The notes beneath the pieces are model-generated. The model did no database searches. It saw nothing but the letters and a program-made list of their open reading frames with translations, and was not told where the DNA came from. From Mesotaenium endlicherianum (lineage: Eukaryota > Streptophyta > Zygnematophyceae > Zygnematales > Mesotaeniaceae): a DNA stretch of 62,293 nt. Both the position numbers and the translations under genes were made by a program. Location of the stretch: NCBI GenBank assembly GCA_009602735.1, contig WELA01009392.1, forward strand, positions 1-62,293, read 5' to 3'. Shown here one piece after another: positions 22,801-32,848 of this stretch (position 1 is its first letter; the number at the start of each line of letters is the position of its first letter).

Positions 22801-24477
22801 TTAAGGGGTTGTTCCTGGGGCTTCAGGGTCAGGAGACGGAGATCTGGACCTAGATCTGGACAGCCCTCTAGGTCTGTCAGCTGGCCTTCTAAAGAACCCT
22901 GTTTGCTCTAAAGTTAGCCCTCGGGGAGAACCGAGGATGGTGGCCTGCTCTTCAACTATTTGGGTGTTGATTCCCACATAGACAGGCATTCTAGTAGGAT
23001 GCTGAAATACATTGGCTAGAGGTACATGCCCCTGAGCGGAGGGGGAGGCTGGCATACCTCTGGCCCACCCGCGTGTCCCTCTTCTGGCACCCCTGTCCTC
23101 TGGGGATTTCTGTCTGTGTCTGCTGCCCAGTACCGTCAGATCAGCTTCTTCCCCTGCTTGGGCAGGTGGGCTGGGGGAGCGAGCGCGGGGTCCAGTTGTC
23201 GCCATAACGGGGATCACATTCCACACACCTGATCGTGGTTCTTTAGGAAGTGCCACTGCCTCTGGCTGGGTATCCTGAGTACCTGCTGCTGATGCTTCTC
23301 CTCTGCCTTGTTCTCCTTCCTTATCCTCCTCATCCTCCTCCTCGGAGAGAGTAGGGGTCTCGTCCACTAAGTCGTCTTGCTCCCTAGTAGACATGGAGTA
23401 GTCTACCGACTTCCCTTTCTTAGGGTGTGCTGGAGGTTGCTTGGCCTTCAGCCTACTGATATCTATCCGGTCTGCGTTCTTTGCCCATTTGACAAAGGCA
23501 TGCTTTCCCTTAGAGAAGTACTCGCTTCCCCTCCTCCTATGTTCCTTGGTCTCTGCATTCATATTGCTCAGGCATCCATTCAGCCTGGGGTCCCAAGGGG
23601 CAATGTGAGGTGGTAGGATGAGATAGCCGTCTAGGCCATAGTGGAAGTCATCCGGCTGGGCTCGGTCACACTCCTGCTTCTTATTTGTGACGGTCATCCA
23701 CCTCCAGTCTGTTGGCTGCTGGTAGTACTGGGGTCCGTGCTCAGCCTTCCTCAGTTTACACGGGAACCAGTGGGGAGAGAACATCTGCTGTCCTGCTTCC
23801 CTGGCCAAGTACTCCCAGCTCCTTCTCTCAACTTCATTGTAAGCTGGCAGGAGTGTGAGGTAGAATACCGTATCCTTAAAGCTATCGGGCCGCATGCTCA
23901 CCATCCGGATGAGTCTCTGATCTCCCACTATTCCCGGTATGGGGACCGGCTTGTCCTCTGAATCATCTGCGAGATACCGGGCCTGCTCTGCTGTATAGCC
24001 CACCATCTTAGCATAATCTTCGTAAAGGACCACGCCGGTGTGTGTCTCGATGTACCTGTCCAGTGCTGTAGCTCCTTCCTTCTGTAGCAGTGTTGTCTGT
24101 TCCAGCCTGTTGATCTCCTGGGCTGCCAGCAATGCTTCCTTCAGGTTATCGAAGTTTTGGCCACCCACCACAGTATACCTGTAAGTGGCCAAGCTCTTCT
24201 GTCTGTCCGCTTCAATCTTTTTTCTTTTCTCCTCTTCTGCCGCTGCCGCTTCTTCTTGCTGTTTCTTCTGTCTCTCCTCCTCAGCCTTCCTGAGGTTTTC
24301 CGCTTCCTGATCCTTCTTCCTCTGTGCCTCTTCTGCCGCCTCTTGTTGTTTGCGGACCCTTTCTTGTTCTCTCCTGGTGAGGGACGTCGCCGCCAGCTCC
24401 TTCTGGTATTGCTCCATTGTCCTCCTGGCTTCTTCTGCCTTGCGCTTTCTGTCCTCCTTTTGTGTGGTGGGCGCCAT
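22801..24477 (-). CDS. Extra ORF (ORF3) of element C, unknown function
   Basis: Intact 558-residue ORF, started at ATG 24477 (MAPTTQKEDRKRK) because the upstream in-frame start is a GTG. Residues about 1-110 are a highly charged Lys/Glu/Gln/Arg coiled coil. Residues about 115-350 look globular with many aromatic residues (SWEYLAREAGQQMFSPHWFP, DWRWMTVTNKKQECD, YGLDGYLILPPH). The remainder is acidic (LSEEEDEEDKEGEQ) and then Pro/Ser/Arg-rich, ending in an RS-type stretch (SRSRSRSPSPDP). There is no signal peptide or membrane segment, so it does not look like an envelope protein. It follows pol on the same strand after a 267-bp spacer. I do not recognise the family; a nucleic-acid-binding or accessory role is a guess. 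Its intactness, next to a pol with a stop, is notable. Confidence 0.8.
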   Translation of the reverse strand: MAPTTQKEDRKRKAEEARRTMEQYQKELAATSLTRREQERVRKQQEAAEEAQRKKDQEAENLRKAEEERQKKQQEEAAAAEEEKRKKIEADRQKSLATYRYTVVGGQNFDNLKEALLAAQEINRLEQTTLLQKEGATALDRYIETHTGVVLYEDYAKMVGYTAEQARYLADDSEDKPVPIPGIVGDQRLIRMVSMRPDSFKDTVFYLTLLPAYNEVERRSWEYLAREAGQQMFSPHWFPCKLRKAEHGPQYYQQPTDWRWMTVTNKKQECDRAQPDDFHYGLDGYLILPPHIAPWDPRLNGCLSNMNAETKEHRRRGSEYFSKGKHAFVKWAKNADRIDISRLKAKQPPAHPKKGKSVDYSMSTREQDDLVDETPTLSEEEDEEDKEGEQGRGEASAAGTQDTQPEAVALPKEPRSGVWNVIPVMATTGPRARSPSPPAQAGEEADLTVLGSRHRQKSPEDRGARRGTRGWARGMPASPSAQGHVPLANVFQHPTRMPVYVGINTQIVEEQATILGSPRGLTLEQTGFFRRPADRPRGLSRSRSRSPSPDPEAPGTTP

Positions 24478-24682
24478 CCTGCACATGTAACCAGGGCACA
24501 AGTTAGTAGGATATGGACCTTTGTCATAGGGATTGCAGGAAGTATGTTAGTATTTAGTATAGTGGCTTCGCTGCTGTTTACCTTACAGGATGATTGCTAA
24601 AAGTTGACGTAGTTGCGATGCGCTACACATAAACGTATGAGTGTGTTTTTATCGCTCTCGCTCACTAACTGTCATATATTTT

Positions 24683-24696
24683 CCCCTCCAACTTAA
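24683..24696 (-). other. Second (internal) polypurine-tract copy of element C
   Basis: In element sense TTAAGTTGGAGGGG, matching the 3' PPT (TTAAGTTGGAGGGAT) over 13 bases. It lies between the pol stop (24745) and ORF3. CTGTCACCTT/GTGTCACCTT is also shared a short way upstream in element sense of each copy (about 24714 and 22794). Confidence 0.7.
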
Positions 24697-24744
24697 ATGG
24701 AGACAGGACCGCCTGTCACCTTCCCGTGTCAACTGAAATGACAG

Positions 24745-27700
24745 TTATGGAGGGACTCCAGCGGCCCGAAGGTGGAACCGTGTCAACGCCCCTTTGGCAT
24801 TGGTCAAGTGGTCCTTAAACTCCCAAGTGTCCCCAGAGGCATCGTAACCCTTCCATCGAATGAGGTATTTCATGACATATTTAGACGATCGACGGACCGA
24901 GCGAGCGTCTAAAATCTCATCGACCTCATATTCCTCAGGGTCGCCGTCCCGGACAGCGGGGACCGGTCCCGGTTGGACAGGGAACCGACCTGTGAACAGT
25001 GTATCACCTTTGATGTACGGTTCCAGGAAGGAGACATTAAAGACCGGGTGCCCCTTGTATTCAGCTGACATGTTCAGTTTGTAAGCATTCTGACCGACAC
25101 GACGGACCACCGAATATGGACCGACCCAGACAGGGCCAAGCTTTTTCTTGACCACACCAGGGAGGTACAGGTGCTGAGAATGCAGTTTGACTAAATCCCC
25201 CTTGGAAAATGTCAGTTCCCGACGGTGTTGATTAGCGTATTTTTGTTGGTTTTCTTGGGCCGTGTGCAAGTTTCGTTGGACTTCTGACAGGGTGTCAGCA
25301 AACTCCTGAGTTAACTGGAGGGAGACCGGGTTGTCAATCCCTTCAGGGTGAGTTAAAGATTCCCCTAGCACATCTAGAGGAGACTTAGGGACTCTACCCA
25401 GGCTGAGTTCAAAAGGAGTTTTGCCCGTTGACGCGTGCACCGCACTGTTGACCGCAAACTGAATTTGAGGCAACAGGTCATCCCAATTATCTTGTTTTTG
25501 GTTAATATATGCTCTCAGCACCTCCTGCAGAACTCGGTTAGTTCTTTCAGTCTGCCCATCAGTCTGAGGGTGGTTTGCTGTGCTGAGCAGCTGTTTGACT
25601 CCCATTAACCCCATTAAAGCTCTCCAGAACTTAGAGGTGAATTTTGAGTCTCTGTCTGAGATGATATTAGAAGGGAGCCCATGTTGGCATACTACATGGT
25701 TGTAAAACTGTCTCGCTGTTTCGAGTGCAGTCACTTTGACAGTTGTGGGGATAAAAATGACCATTTTTGTCAGTTTATCCACGACTACCAGTATTGAATC
25801 ATGCCCGTTGGCAGTTCTTGGTAGTGAGACCACCCAGTCCATGGATATAGTTTCCCAGCGTCCCGCTGGGATGGGTAGCGGTTGCAAGAGACCTCCGGGT
25901 GGTGTGTGCCGAGACTTATTTCTCTGACACTGGTCACAGGACTTGACATATTTCAAGACCTCCCGGGGTAACCCCTCCCAATGATAATGTTTTGCCAGTT
26001 TGCCAACAGTTTTGGCCTGCCCCAAATGTCCACCCAGGAGACTGTCATGAGCTTGACTCAGTAAGAGAGACCTTATTTCCAAATTATTAGGAATGACCAG
26101 CTTCAGCCTGCCTGAAGTGGTTTCAGTCACCCAGACCCCTCCCTTGAGCTTATACCCGAGTGCAGTAGCACGACACACACCAGTAGTGGGGCTGGGCTCA
26201 AATGTTGGGTCAGAAAGGTAGGCTTTCCTAAGTTGTTCAAGGAAGGACTTTTTCACCTTTAGTGAAGTGAGTGCACACAGGACTTTATCTACAGCATGCT
26301 GACTAAAGTTCCTTTCTTGCAAGTCAGGTCTTCTAGAGAGTGCATCAGCAGGATTCAACTTCCCTGGTTTGTAGTCGATCTGGACTTGGAACTGCTCCAG
26401 CATCTGGCTCCAGCGGTTCTCCCTCCTCGACAGCTTGGACTTCTTCTGAAAGTGGGTCAGAGCTAGATGATCTGTAATCACCTTAAAAGCTTTACCATGT
26501 AAGTATGCTCTCCACTGTTTGAGTACATGAATGATAGCTAGCAGCTCTTTATCATGCACTGAGTAATTAATCTCCGCTGGATTAAATTTCATAGACTCAT
26601 ACAACACAGGATGCCACTCCTGCCGTACCTTACCATCCTTTGTGGTTTTGTCAGCAGGCTGCAACAAAATAGCACCCATGGCAAAATCAGAGGCATCAGT
26701 AACCACCTGCACCGGTTTGCTGGGGTCATACACGGCTAGCACTGGGGCAGAACAAAGGGCATCTTTAAGGGTCTGGAAGGCAGCCTGCTGCTCTTCCCCC
26801 CACACATACCCGATGTCTTTCTTAGTAAGGTCAGTCAGTTTACTGGCCTTTGTGGAATAATTCTCAATAAATCTCCTATAGTAGTTAGCCAACCCGAGGA
26901 AGGATCTAACTTCAGAGACAGACTGTGGTACTGGCCAGTCCCTTATGGTCTGGACTTTCTTAGGATCCACACTGATGCCCTCTTTACTGACAACGTGGCC
27001 TAAGAATTCAATACTTTCCTTAAAGAAATCACACTTGCTCATTTTAGCATACAAGTGATTTTTCCGCAGAGTGTCCAGCACTTTCTTTAAGTGTTCAGTG
27101 TGCTGAGCTTCATCTTTAGAGAAAATTAAAATATCATCCAGGAAAACTTGCACAAACTTATCCAAATAAGGTCTGAAAATGTCATTCATAGCACCCATAA
27201 AGGTAGCAGGAGCATTAGTCAGTCCAAATGGCATCACGTTGAACTCATAGTGTCCATAACGTGTGCGGAAAGCAGTCTTGTGTTCATCCCCCTCAGCAAT
27301 TCTGATTTGATGATAACCACTCTTGAGATCTATCTTACTGAACACCTTAGCGCCAGACAGGGTATCAAGCAAGTCCTCGATCCTGGGTAAAGCATACTTG
27401 TTCTTTACTGTAATTCTGTTCAGGGCTCTGTAATCCACACACATCCGCATACTGCCATCCTTTTTCTTAACAAATAGGATAGGTGCGCCGTACGGTGATT
27501 TACTGGGAGAAATGTAACCATTTTCCTCCAGCTCTGCAATCTGTGTTTTCAACTCCTCGCTCTCCAAATAAGACAAGCCATAAGTGCGTTGCCAGGGTGG
27601 CTGGCTACCAGGTAATAGATCAATCCTATGATCTACTTCCCTTTTAGGGGGTAGTCCTGGAGGCATGTTAAACACATCAGTGTACTGAGCAACAATTTTT

Positions 27701-28086
27701 GCAGCAGTAGGGTGCTCCGGAGGGCTTACCTTTTTCTCAACCACTTCTTCAGGTTGAGGAGGTACCTCTCTTAGCAGCAGACAGAACATTCTGTCTTCCT
27801 TCTGGTTCCAGCTTTTGACGAACTCCATTGCATTCAGCAACTTGCATCCTTCTGGAAGCCTCTTCTTTTCCTTCATTTGCCATCCACACAGGACAAGAGG
27901 AAGAGCACTGGTGGGTGCCAAGTCAGTCTGCCCATCACTGGCTCCTCTCACTTTAACTGTACCTCTGCTCCAACACACTTCAGCTTGATGTCTATTAAGC
28001 CAGGACCTGCCTAGCACGAGATCATAAAAGCCAGTGTTGAGTACCTCAAATGTAAGCGTTTCAGTTATAACTGCAATCCCAGAACC
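24745..28086 (-). CDS. pol: Element C Pol: reverse transcriptase, RNase H, integrase, chromodomain
   Basis: A frame of about 1113 codons open from after the stop at 28087. The order seen is: protease tail ([14 protein letters not shown]), RT ([29 protein letters not shown], catalytic [10 protein letters not shown]), RNase H ([36 protein letters not shown]), integrase zinc finger ([10 protein letters not shown] ... CDQCQRNK), integrase core with DD-E residues in MDWV, SDRDSKF and DGQTERTN, then the chromodomain ([26 protein letters not shown]). It copies and integrates the element; the chromodomain presumably guides insertion to marked chromatin. Everything in this frame looks intact; the only lesion is the stop immediately upstream. 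Confidence 0.95.
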   Translation of the reverse strand, partial: GSGIAVITETLTFEVLNTGFYDLVLGRSWLNRHQAEVCWSRGTVKVRGASDGQTDLAPTSALPLVLCGWQMKEKKRLPEGCKLLNAMEFVKSWNQKEDRMFCLLLREVPPQPEEVVEKKVSPPEHPTAAKIVAQYTDVFNMPPGLPPKREVDHRIDLLPGSQPPWQRTYGLSYLESEELKTQIAELEENGYISPSKSPYGAPILFVKKKDGSMRMCVDYRALNRITVKNKYALPRIEDLLDTLSGAKVFSKIDLKSGYHQIRIAEGDEHKTAFRTRYGHYEFNVMPFGLTNAPATFMGAMNDIFRPYLDKFVQVFLDDILIFSKDEAQHTEHLKKVLDTLRKNHLYAKMSKCDFFKESIEFLGHVVSKEGISVDPKKVQTIRDWPVPQSVSEVRSFLGLANYYRRFIENYSTKASKLTDLTKKDIGYVWGEEQQAAFQTLKDALCSAPVLAVYDPSKPVQVVTDASDFAMGAILLQPADKTTKDGKVRQEWHPVLYESMKFNPAEINYSVHDKELLAIIHVLKQWRAYLHGKAFKVITDHLALTHFQKKSKLSRRENRWSQMLEQFQVQIDYKPGKLNPADALSRRPDLQERNFSQHAVDKVLCALTSLKVKKSFLEQLRKAYLSDPTFEPSPTTGVCRATALGYKLKGGVWVTETTSGRLKLVIPNNLEIRSLLLSQAHDSLLGGHLGQAKTVGKLAKHYHWEGLPREVLKYVKSCDQCQRNKSRHTPPGGLLQPLPIPAGRWETISMDWVVSLPRTANGHDSILVVVDKLTKMVIFIPTTVKVTALETARQFYNHVVCQHGLPSNIISDRDSKFTSKFWRALMGLMGVKQLLSTANHPQTDGQTERTNRVLQEVLRAYINQKQDNWDDLLPQIQFAVNSAVHASTGKTPFELSLGRVPKSPLDVLGESLTHPEGIDNPVSLQLTQEFADTLSEVQRNLHTAQENQQKYANQHRRELTFSKGDLVKLHSQHLYLPGVVKKKLGPVWVGPYSVVRRVGQNAYKLNMSAEYKGHPVFNVSFLEPYIKGDTLFTGRFPVQPGPVPAVRDGDPEEYEVDEILDARSVRRSSKYVMKYLIRWKGYDASGDTWEFKDHLTNAKGALTRFHLRAAGVPP

Positions 28087-28551
28087 TTACTGGACCTCAA
28101 TAGGCTTGGTTATAACTCCTCCCGGGATACTTGAGGCATCTCCAAGGAATATTTTTCTATTCCCTTGGGTGACAGTAGGCAGCCTTAGCCGCTTAACTAA
28201 GTCCTTGTGAATAAAAGTATGTGACGCCCCTCCGTCAACAAATGCCCTCACCTTCCTACCTGCAATCATGCAATGCAGTAGGATAGGGGGGACTGTCTTT
28301 TCCTGACTTTCGCATTGTTCTCCTGACGTAGCAAAGAAATGTTGGACATCAGGTGGAACAAGAGCATCCAGAGTGTGCACTCTCTGGACGTCTATATTAC
28401 TGATGGTCTCCTTTATCTGTTTGTCAGGCATGCATAGTGAATCCAGTTCAGCAGGACCCATAATACCTGCTACGAGGGCAGCTAGTGACGACTCACTATC
28501 TCTAGCATCCTCACAGTCAGTAGACTGGATTACTGACTGTTGCTGTCTTTT
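28087..28551 (-). pseudogene. pro: Element C protease region, ended by an in-frame stop
   Basis: Same frame as pol. The frame is open from the frameshift site through AALVAGIMGPAELDSL, then ILLHCMIAGRKVRAFVDGGASHTFI. FVDGGASHTF is the retropepsin active-site region, with DGG where most have DTG/DSG. TAA at 28087-28089 stops it 23 codons before the pol segment continues. Without that stop it would be continuous with RT, so either it is a nonsense mutation or this copy depends on readthrough. Confidence 0.8.
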
Positions 28552-30008
28552 AAAGGCTGGTCTTTTCTCTCGACCTTAGGCAGGTGCTTGACCGGACACT
28601 GTTCTCTGTAGTGGCCTTTCTGCTGACAATGGTAGCAAGTAGATTTTGCTGAGGCTGGTCTCGGCTTAGTCCTACCACCACCCCTTCCATAGCCACCTCG
28701 AGAGGGACCACCTCTACCTCTAGACTGAATAGCATTGTACTCATACTCATATTCATCACCCTGATTATCCTCAGCCTGGTCTCCTTCAACTGCATTGTAG
28801 GAACCGTGGGGCTTTTTGACAATCTTAGACACCAAAGCGTTACTCTGGCGCTTGTGATTGAACTGCTGCTGATCCCAGGCGTCAGCATCCTGGATCAAGT
28901 CAGCCAGTTTCTCATACTTTTTCTCAGCAAAATGACCAGAGACCTCGGATTTCAAGCCATACCTGAAGTATGCTATCCTATACCGTTCTGGCAAATCAGG
29001 CTGCTTCATCATGTTCTCTTGGAACTTTTGAGCAAACTCAGCAACTGAAGTGGTCTGCTTCAGTGTCAGGGAGATCATCGCATAGATAGCTTTCTCCTGC
29101 TGGTTGATGACATCAAACTTCTCATGCAACTTCTCGACAAACTCTACCCACGTAGGGTCACCGAGTTGCCGAGCCTTACGCTCTTCCTTCCAGTAAAGCC
29201 ACCAGTCTGCGGCACTGCCTTTCAGTAGCGCACCGGTGTGCCTGACCTTCTCGTAATCTTGCAGTTCTGGGTAGTTCTCCAGCCACTGCTCAACATCCGC
29301 GAGAAACTTGATCAGGTAATATTTTCTGTTTCCCTCAGGATCATAGTCCTGGGGAGGTTTCGGCTTGGGCTTACTAGGCCCTCGGCCACCACCACTAGTG
29401 GTGTGAGACCCCAGTTGGTCTCTGTCCCGGAGTAGGGACATTATGATTCTTTTGTCCTCCTGCTGGGACTGATACATGGTCGCCATTTGCGACTGCATCT
29501 GAACGAACAATGCTCCCAAGTCTACATTTTGGGGTGGTAGATTAGCAAATGCAGCAGCAGCATTGGCATCTACTCGCTGAGTAGTGTCCTCAACAATCCC
29601 TCTTGCTCCTGCAGCAGCAATTCCTGCCGCATTCAGCCGGTCACGTATTTGACCTAGGGGTACATTGAGTTGTACGGCAGGAGGTGGGTTCAGAACATTG
29701 GCCCTTGATGCCATAAGTTCTTCAACAGTGCGCTCGTCAGCTGGCTGTCCTTCCCTCCTTTGTATATCTTCAGCGGCCTTTGCTACTTGTTCAGCTTCTA
29801 GTCTGGCTATCTCCTCCTCAGCTTGCTGAGCTGCGACTGAGGCAATAGCAGCTGCCTCATCTGCAGCCTCCCTAGCTGCAGTATCCGCTACTGCTTCCGA
29901 ATAGGTACGGTTTCCCGCTACATGGCTTTCCGCCTGGTTTTCGACATTCTCGTTATCCTGGTTCTCCATGTCTCGGGAGTTGCTAGTTTGAGACCTTGTC
30001 CTTACCAT
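28530..30008 (-). CDS. gag: Element C Gag polyprotein
   Basis: 492 residues from ATG 30008. An N-terminal Ala/Glu-rich coiled-coil region (residues about 30-95) is followed by a retrotransposon gag capsid domain (DWWLYWKEERKARQLGDPTW, FVEKLHEKFDVINQQEKA, TSVAEFAQKFQENM). Next comes an Arg/Gly-rich stretch (GRGGPSRGGYGRGGGR), then a CCHC zinc knuckle (CYHCQQKGHYREQC). It packages element RNA into particles. The frame closes with TAA at 28530, with pro-pol in the -1 frame. Confidence 0.93.
   Translation of the reverse strand: MVRTRSQTSNSRDMENQDNENVENQAESHVAGNRTYSEAVADTAAREAADEAAAIASVAAQQAEEEIARLEAEQVAKAAEDIQRREGQPADERTVEELMASRANVLNPPPAVQLNVPLGQIRDRLNAAGIAAAGARGIVEDTTQRVDANAAAAFANLPPQNVDLGALFVQMQSQMATMYQSQQEDKRIIMSLLRDRDQLGSHTTSGGGRGPSKPKPKPPQDYDPEGNRKYYLIKFLADVEQWLENYPELQDYEKVRHTGALLKGSAADWWLYWKEERKARQLGDPTWVEFVEKLHEKFDVINQQEKAIYAMISLTLKQTTSVAEFAQKFQENMMKQPDLPERYRIAYFRYGLKSEVSGHFAEKKYEKLADLIQDADAWDQQQFNHKRQSNALVSKIVKKPHGSYNAVEGDQAEDNQGDEYEYEYNAIQSRGRGGPSRGGYGRGGGRTKPRPASAKSTCYHCQQKGHYREQCPVKHLPKVERKDQPLKDSNSQ
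28548..28554 (-). promoter_or_regulatory. Programmed -1 ribosomal frameshift heptamer
   Basis: Element-sense T TTA AAA, with TTA and AAA being gag-frame codons (gag codons start at coordinates equal to 2 modulo 3). Slipping back one base moves to the frame of protease and pol (0 modulo 3). The gag stop is 15 bases past the heptamer. This fits the X XXY YYZ rule exactly; a downstream RNA structure was not evaluated. Confidence 0.7.
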
Positions 30009-30029
30009 ACAAAGAAGACTGTGATAACT

Positions 30030-30042
30030 GCTCCGATACCAC
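30030..30042 (-). other. Element C primer-binding site (initiator tRNA-Met type)
   Basis: Directly inside the 5' LTR the element-sense sequence is GTGGTATCGGAGC. It matches the common plant iMet PBS TGGTATCAGAGC at 11 of 12 positions. Confidence 0.85.
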
Positions 30043-30754
30043 TGAAATGAATCGACTTACCAAATAGGCGATTAACAATTAATAAAGATCTTTATATCAG
30101 CAAGTAATCTTGATGGGAACTGGTTAAACGGCAAAGGACAATACACTAGCAGTGAATAATACTCGTAAGTCAAATGCGAGTAAACTAGCATCAATAATGC
30201 AAATCAGTAAACTCATACATAAGCAAGGTTAGAAGACAGTGCGTATCAATGGCTTCTCGCCTTGGATTCAGATCTCTCTCAGTAAGCTGTACAAGAGAGT
30301 TGGCCTCGTTTCCGAATGCCGAACTCGAGAGCAATGCCTAGCGTATGTACATGGAATGAGTTTACTGTTCAACGGTCAGTGCGATGGCACCGCCTACCCG
30401 GGAGTTAACCACGTTGGTAGGACCTCGGTTAACCAAATCCACCGCCATCTCCCATCATCCCGAATAGCCATCCATCATAGGGATGTCATCTGGCTATTCA
30501 TCTAGCATATCGCACTTAGATGCATATCAAGGCGTTTCGCTGCTACCGAGTACGGAAGTCAGCTTGCTGTCAAAGAATGTGTCAGCAAGCTGACTTATAT
30601 GGACTTTTCAGCCTGCTGCTTTTGACTGAGTCAGCAAACTGATAATTATGTAAAGTCCAGCAGACTGACTATTAACTAAAGTTCAGCAGGCTGAACTTAA
30701 TTAACTATTATATTTAAATGAATATTATATCCACTAATATACTGATTCATTACA
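30043..30754 (-). repeat. Element C 5' LTR
   Basis: 712 bp, TG...CA. It contains a perfect 14-bp inverted repeat AAGTCAGCTTGCTG / CAGCAAGCTGACTT (30556-30569 and 30583-30596) and a palindrome AAGTTCAGCAGGCTGAACTT near 30679-30698. Confidence 0.95.
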
Positions 30755-31261
30755 CCTTGCTAGGCAAGGACAAGAGCTCAATCCACTTGGACAAGTGCTT
30801 GATCATCACCAAGACGTAGAGGTTGCCTCGGCGGGACTTGGGCAACTCCCCAGTCAAGTCCAATGACCACTTGTAGAACAACCCCTAAATGGGAAGGGGG
30901 TTGAGGGCAACAATGCGCGCTGTGAAGTTCAAGCGCACACGGTCGCCGAGAGTGCAGCTGCTGACAACGTCGGCCACAACCTTAGCCGTGCCGTGCCACC
31001 AATACTCTGCCTTAGGAGGTTGAGAGTGCGCTTGACACCAAAGTGTCCAAGGGTCTCATGCACTGTGCGCACCAGCTGGCTGCATATAGCGGGCTCAGGT
31101 ACCACCAGGACGAAGCCATTGGCCATCACGCGCCTCAGCCGCCCCTCCATGAAGACAAAGTCCCGGTTGCGCTTGACGACGTTCTCGCGCTCCCTCGCGT
31201 CCATGCCTGGCGCCATCTCCTTAGCGGCAACGTACTGCAGCAACGCAGCATCGTCCCACAA
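30755..31261 (-). pseudogene. Element B integrase, N-terminal half
   Basis: The minus strand carries the H2C2 zinc-finger segment (LVRTVHETLGHFGVKRTL) preceded by GRLRRVMANGFVLVVPEP. Then, with frame changes, it gives the first catalytic region (SLDLTGELPKSRRGNLYVLV). Element C inserted just after this, and coding resumes at 21963. Confidence 0.75.
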
Positions 31262-31279
31262 GTCCTTGGGCCCGCGCTG

Positions 31280-31978
31280 CTAGCTGTCCTGCTCTACTGC
31301 TGTGGCCAATGCAAGACGCCGCATGTTGACCACCACCATGTCGCGGTCAGTGAGCCCTGCTGGCCATGCATTGCTGTTCACTGTGAAGGCCAAGAAGGCT
31401 GCCGCATGCCAAGCCACTAGCTCATCCTTGTCGTGGCCGGCCACGGTCAAATCCCTAGAGGAAGGCAGTGGGTTGCGGCTGAGGCCGTCGGCGTCCATGT
31501 TGGTCGAGCCCGGACGGTGGTGCACGTCAAACGTGTTCATCTGTAGAATGAGTGCCCACCGTGCGTACTTGCCTGTCAGGCGCTCCGACGTCATGAGCCA
31601 CTTAAGTGGCTGATAGTCGGTGACGTAACAAAAATGGGTGCCATAGAGGTAGTGCTTGGAGTGCACGATAGCCCAAATCGCTGCCAGGCACTCCCCCTCG
31701 TAAGAGCCATAGTTTGCCTTGGCGCGGTTGTTGGCGTACGCCACCACGTGCTCAAAGCCGTCGTGCTCCTGAACCATCACTGCTCCCAGCCCTGCCTGAG
31801 ACCAGTCGGTGTGGAGGATGAAGGGTTTGGTGTGGCTGGGCCGCCGCAGCACTGGAGCGCTCACCAGCATCTCCTTGAGCTTGTCAAACGCCGCCAGCTG
31901 CTCTGTCCCCCCTACATAAGCCTCCCCCTTTCGCAGCAGGTTGTTGAGTGGCTTAGCGAGCTCGCTGAAGCCAGGCAC
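31280..31978 (-). pseudogene. Element B RNase H domain
   Basis: 233-residue open stretch with RT thumb/RNase H motifs: FSELAKPLNNLLRKG, FILHTDWSQAGLGAVMVQ (catalytic Asp), YEGECLAAIWAIVHSKHYL, FCYVTDYQPLKWLM and GSTNMDADGLSRNP. Clearly Ty3/gypsy type. The frame breaks on both sides. Confidence 0.85.
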
Positions 31979-32020
31979 AAAGCGGCGGTAGTAGTTGGCA
32001 ATCTGTAGGAAGGCCCTCAG

Positions 32021-32848
32021 CTACAAGATTTTGGTAGGCGGCATGATGCCTGTGATGGCCAAGATCTTGGCCAGCTGCTGCGCCAAGCTGCCGGAAGAGA
32101 GGAGGTGCCCGAGGTACTCCACCTCTCGGGTCCCGAAGGTGCACTTGCCTGGATGGAACTTGAGCCCAACAGCCTCCAAGCAGTCCAAGACGGTGGTGAT
32201 GTGCGCCACGTGCTCCTTGAACGTCTCACTGAAGATGAGCACGTCATTGATGTAGCACCGGGAAAAGGATAGCCCTGCCAGCTCCTTATCCATGACTTGC
32301 TAGAAGGTGGCTAGAGCGCTCTTCAGCCCAAAGGGCATCACCCTCCACTCGTTGAGGCGCTGTGCACCCCAGAACGCCGTCTTGTGCTGGTCCTCCTCCG
32401 CGATGGGTCTCTGGTTGAAGCCCTGCCTCAAGTCTAGCACCGAGAAGCAAGTGCATTTGCCAATGTCAGTAAAGATCTCATCAAGGTAGGTAGAGGATAT
32501 TTAGCCTGCTTAGGGACCTCGTTCAGCTTCCGATAGTCACCGCACATCCTCTTCTCAGACCAATTGCCTGAGGCATCCTTCTTTGCCGGCATGACCGTGG
32601 AGGCCGCATAGAGGAGGACTCCCGAATAAGCTAGTTGTCATCCAGCTTGCCTGTCTACGTGCAAATTAGGCCATCCTCAAAGTGATTATAACGATAGCGC
32701 TTTTGGAAGATGGGCACGTTGGACTTGAGGCGGAGCCTCCTGCGGTCGCCCTAAGTTGTGCATGCCGCTGGCAAAGCTGGTGCTGCGGCGTGCGTCCAGC
32801 ATCTTTGTCAGCTGGGCTGCCTGCTCCATGGTGAGCGTGCCCCCCAGC
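32021..32848 (-). pseudogene. Element B reverse transcriptase (broken; YIND in place of YxDD)
   Basis: Segment 32021-32293 reads CYINDVLIFSETFKEHVAHI and GLKFHPGKCTFGTREVEYLG. The catalytic box normally reads Y-x-D-D, and here the first Asp is Asn. Further RT sequence (the AFWGAQRLNEW and FSPKGITL region, shown as its complement near 32300-32500) is present only with stops and frame changes. Confidence 0.75.

Larger units (their letters stand above)
21969..30754 (-). mobile_element. Element C: nearly intact Ty3/gypsy chromovirus with extra ORF
   Basis: An 8786-bp element with LTRs at 21969-22687 and 30043-30754 and a perfect CCTTG target duplication (21964-21968 and 30755-30759). It has an initiator-Met PBS, polypurine tract, gag, pro-pol in the -1 frame, and a third ORF. 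It interrupts the integrase of element B. The LTRs differ by roughly twenty substitutions plus one short indel cluster, so insertion is fairly young but not brand new. One in-frame stop (28087-28089) breaks pro-pol. Confidence 0.95.
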
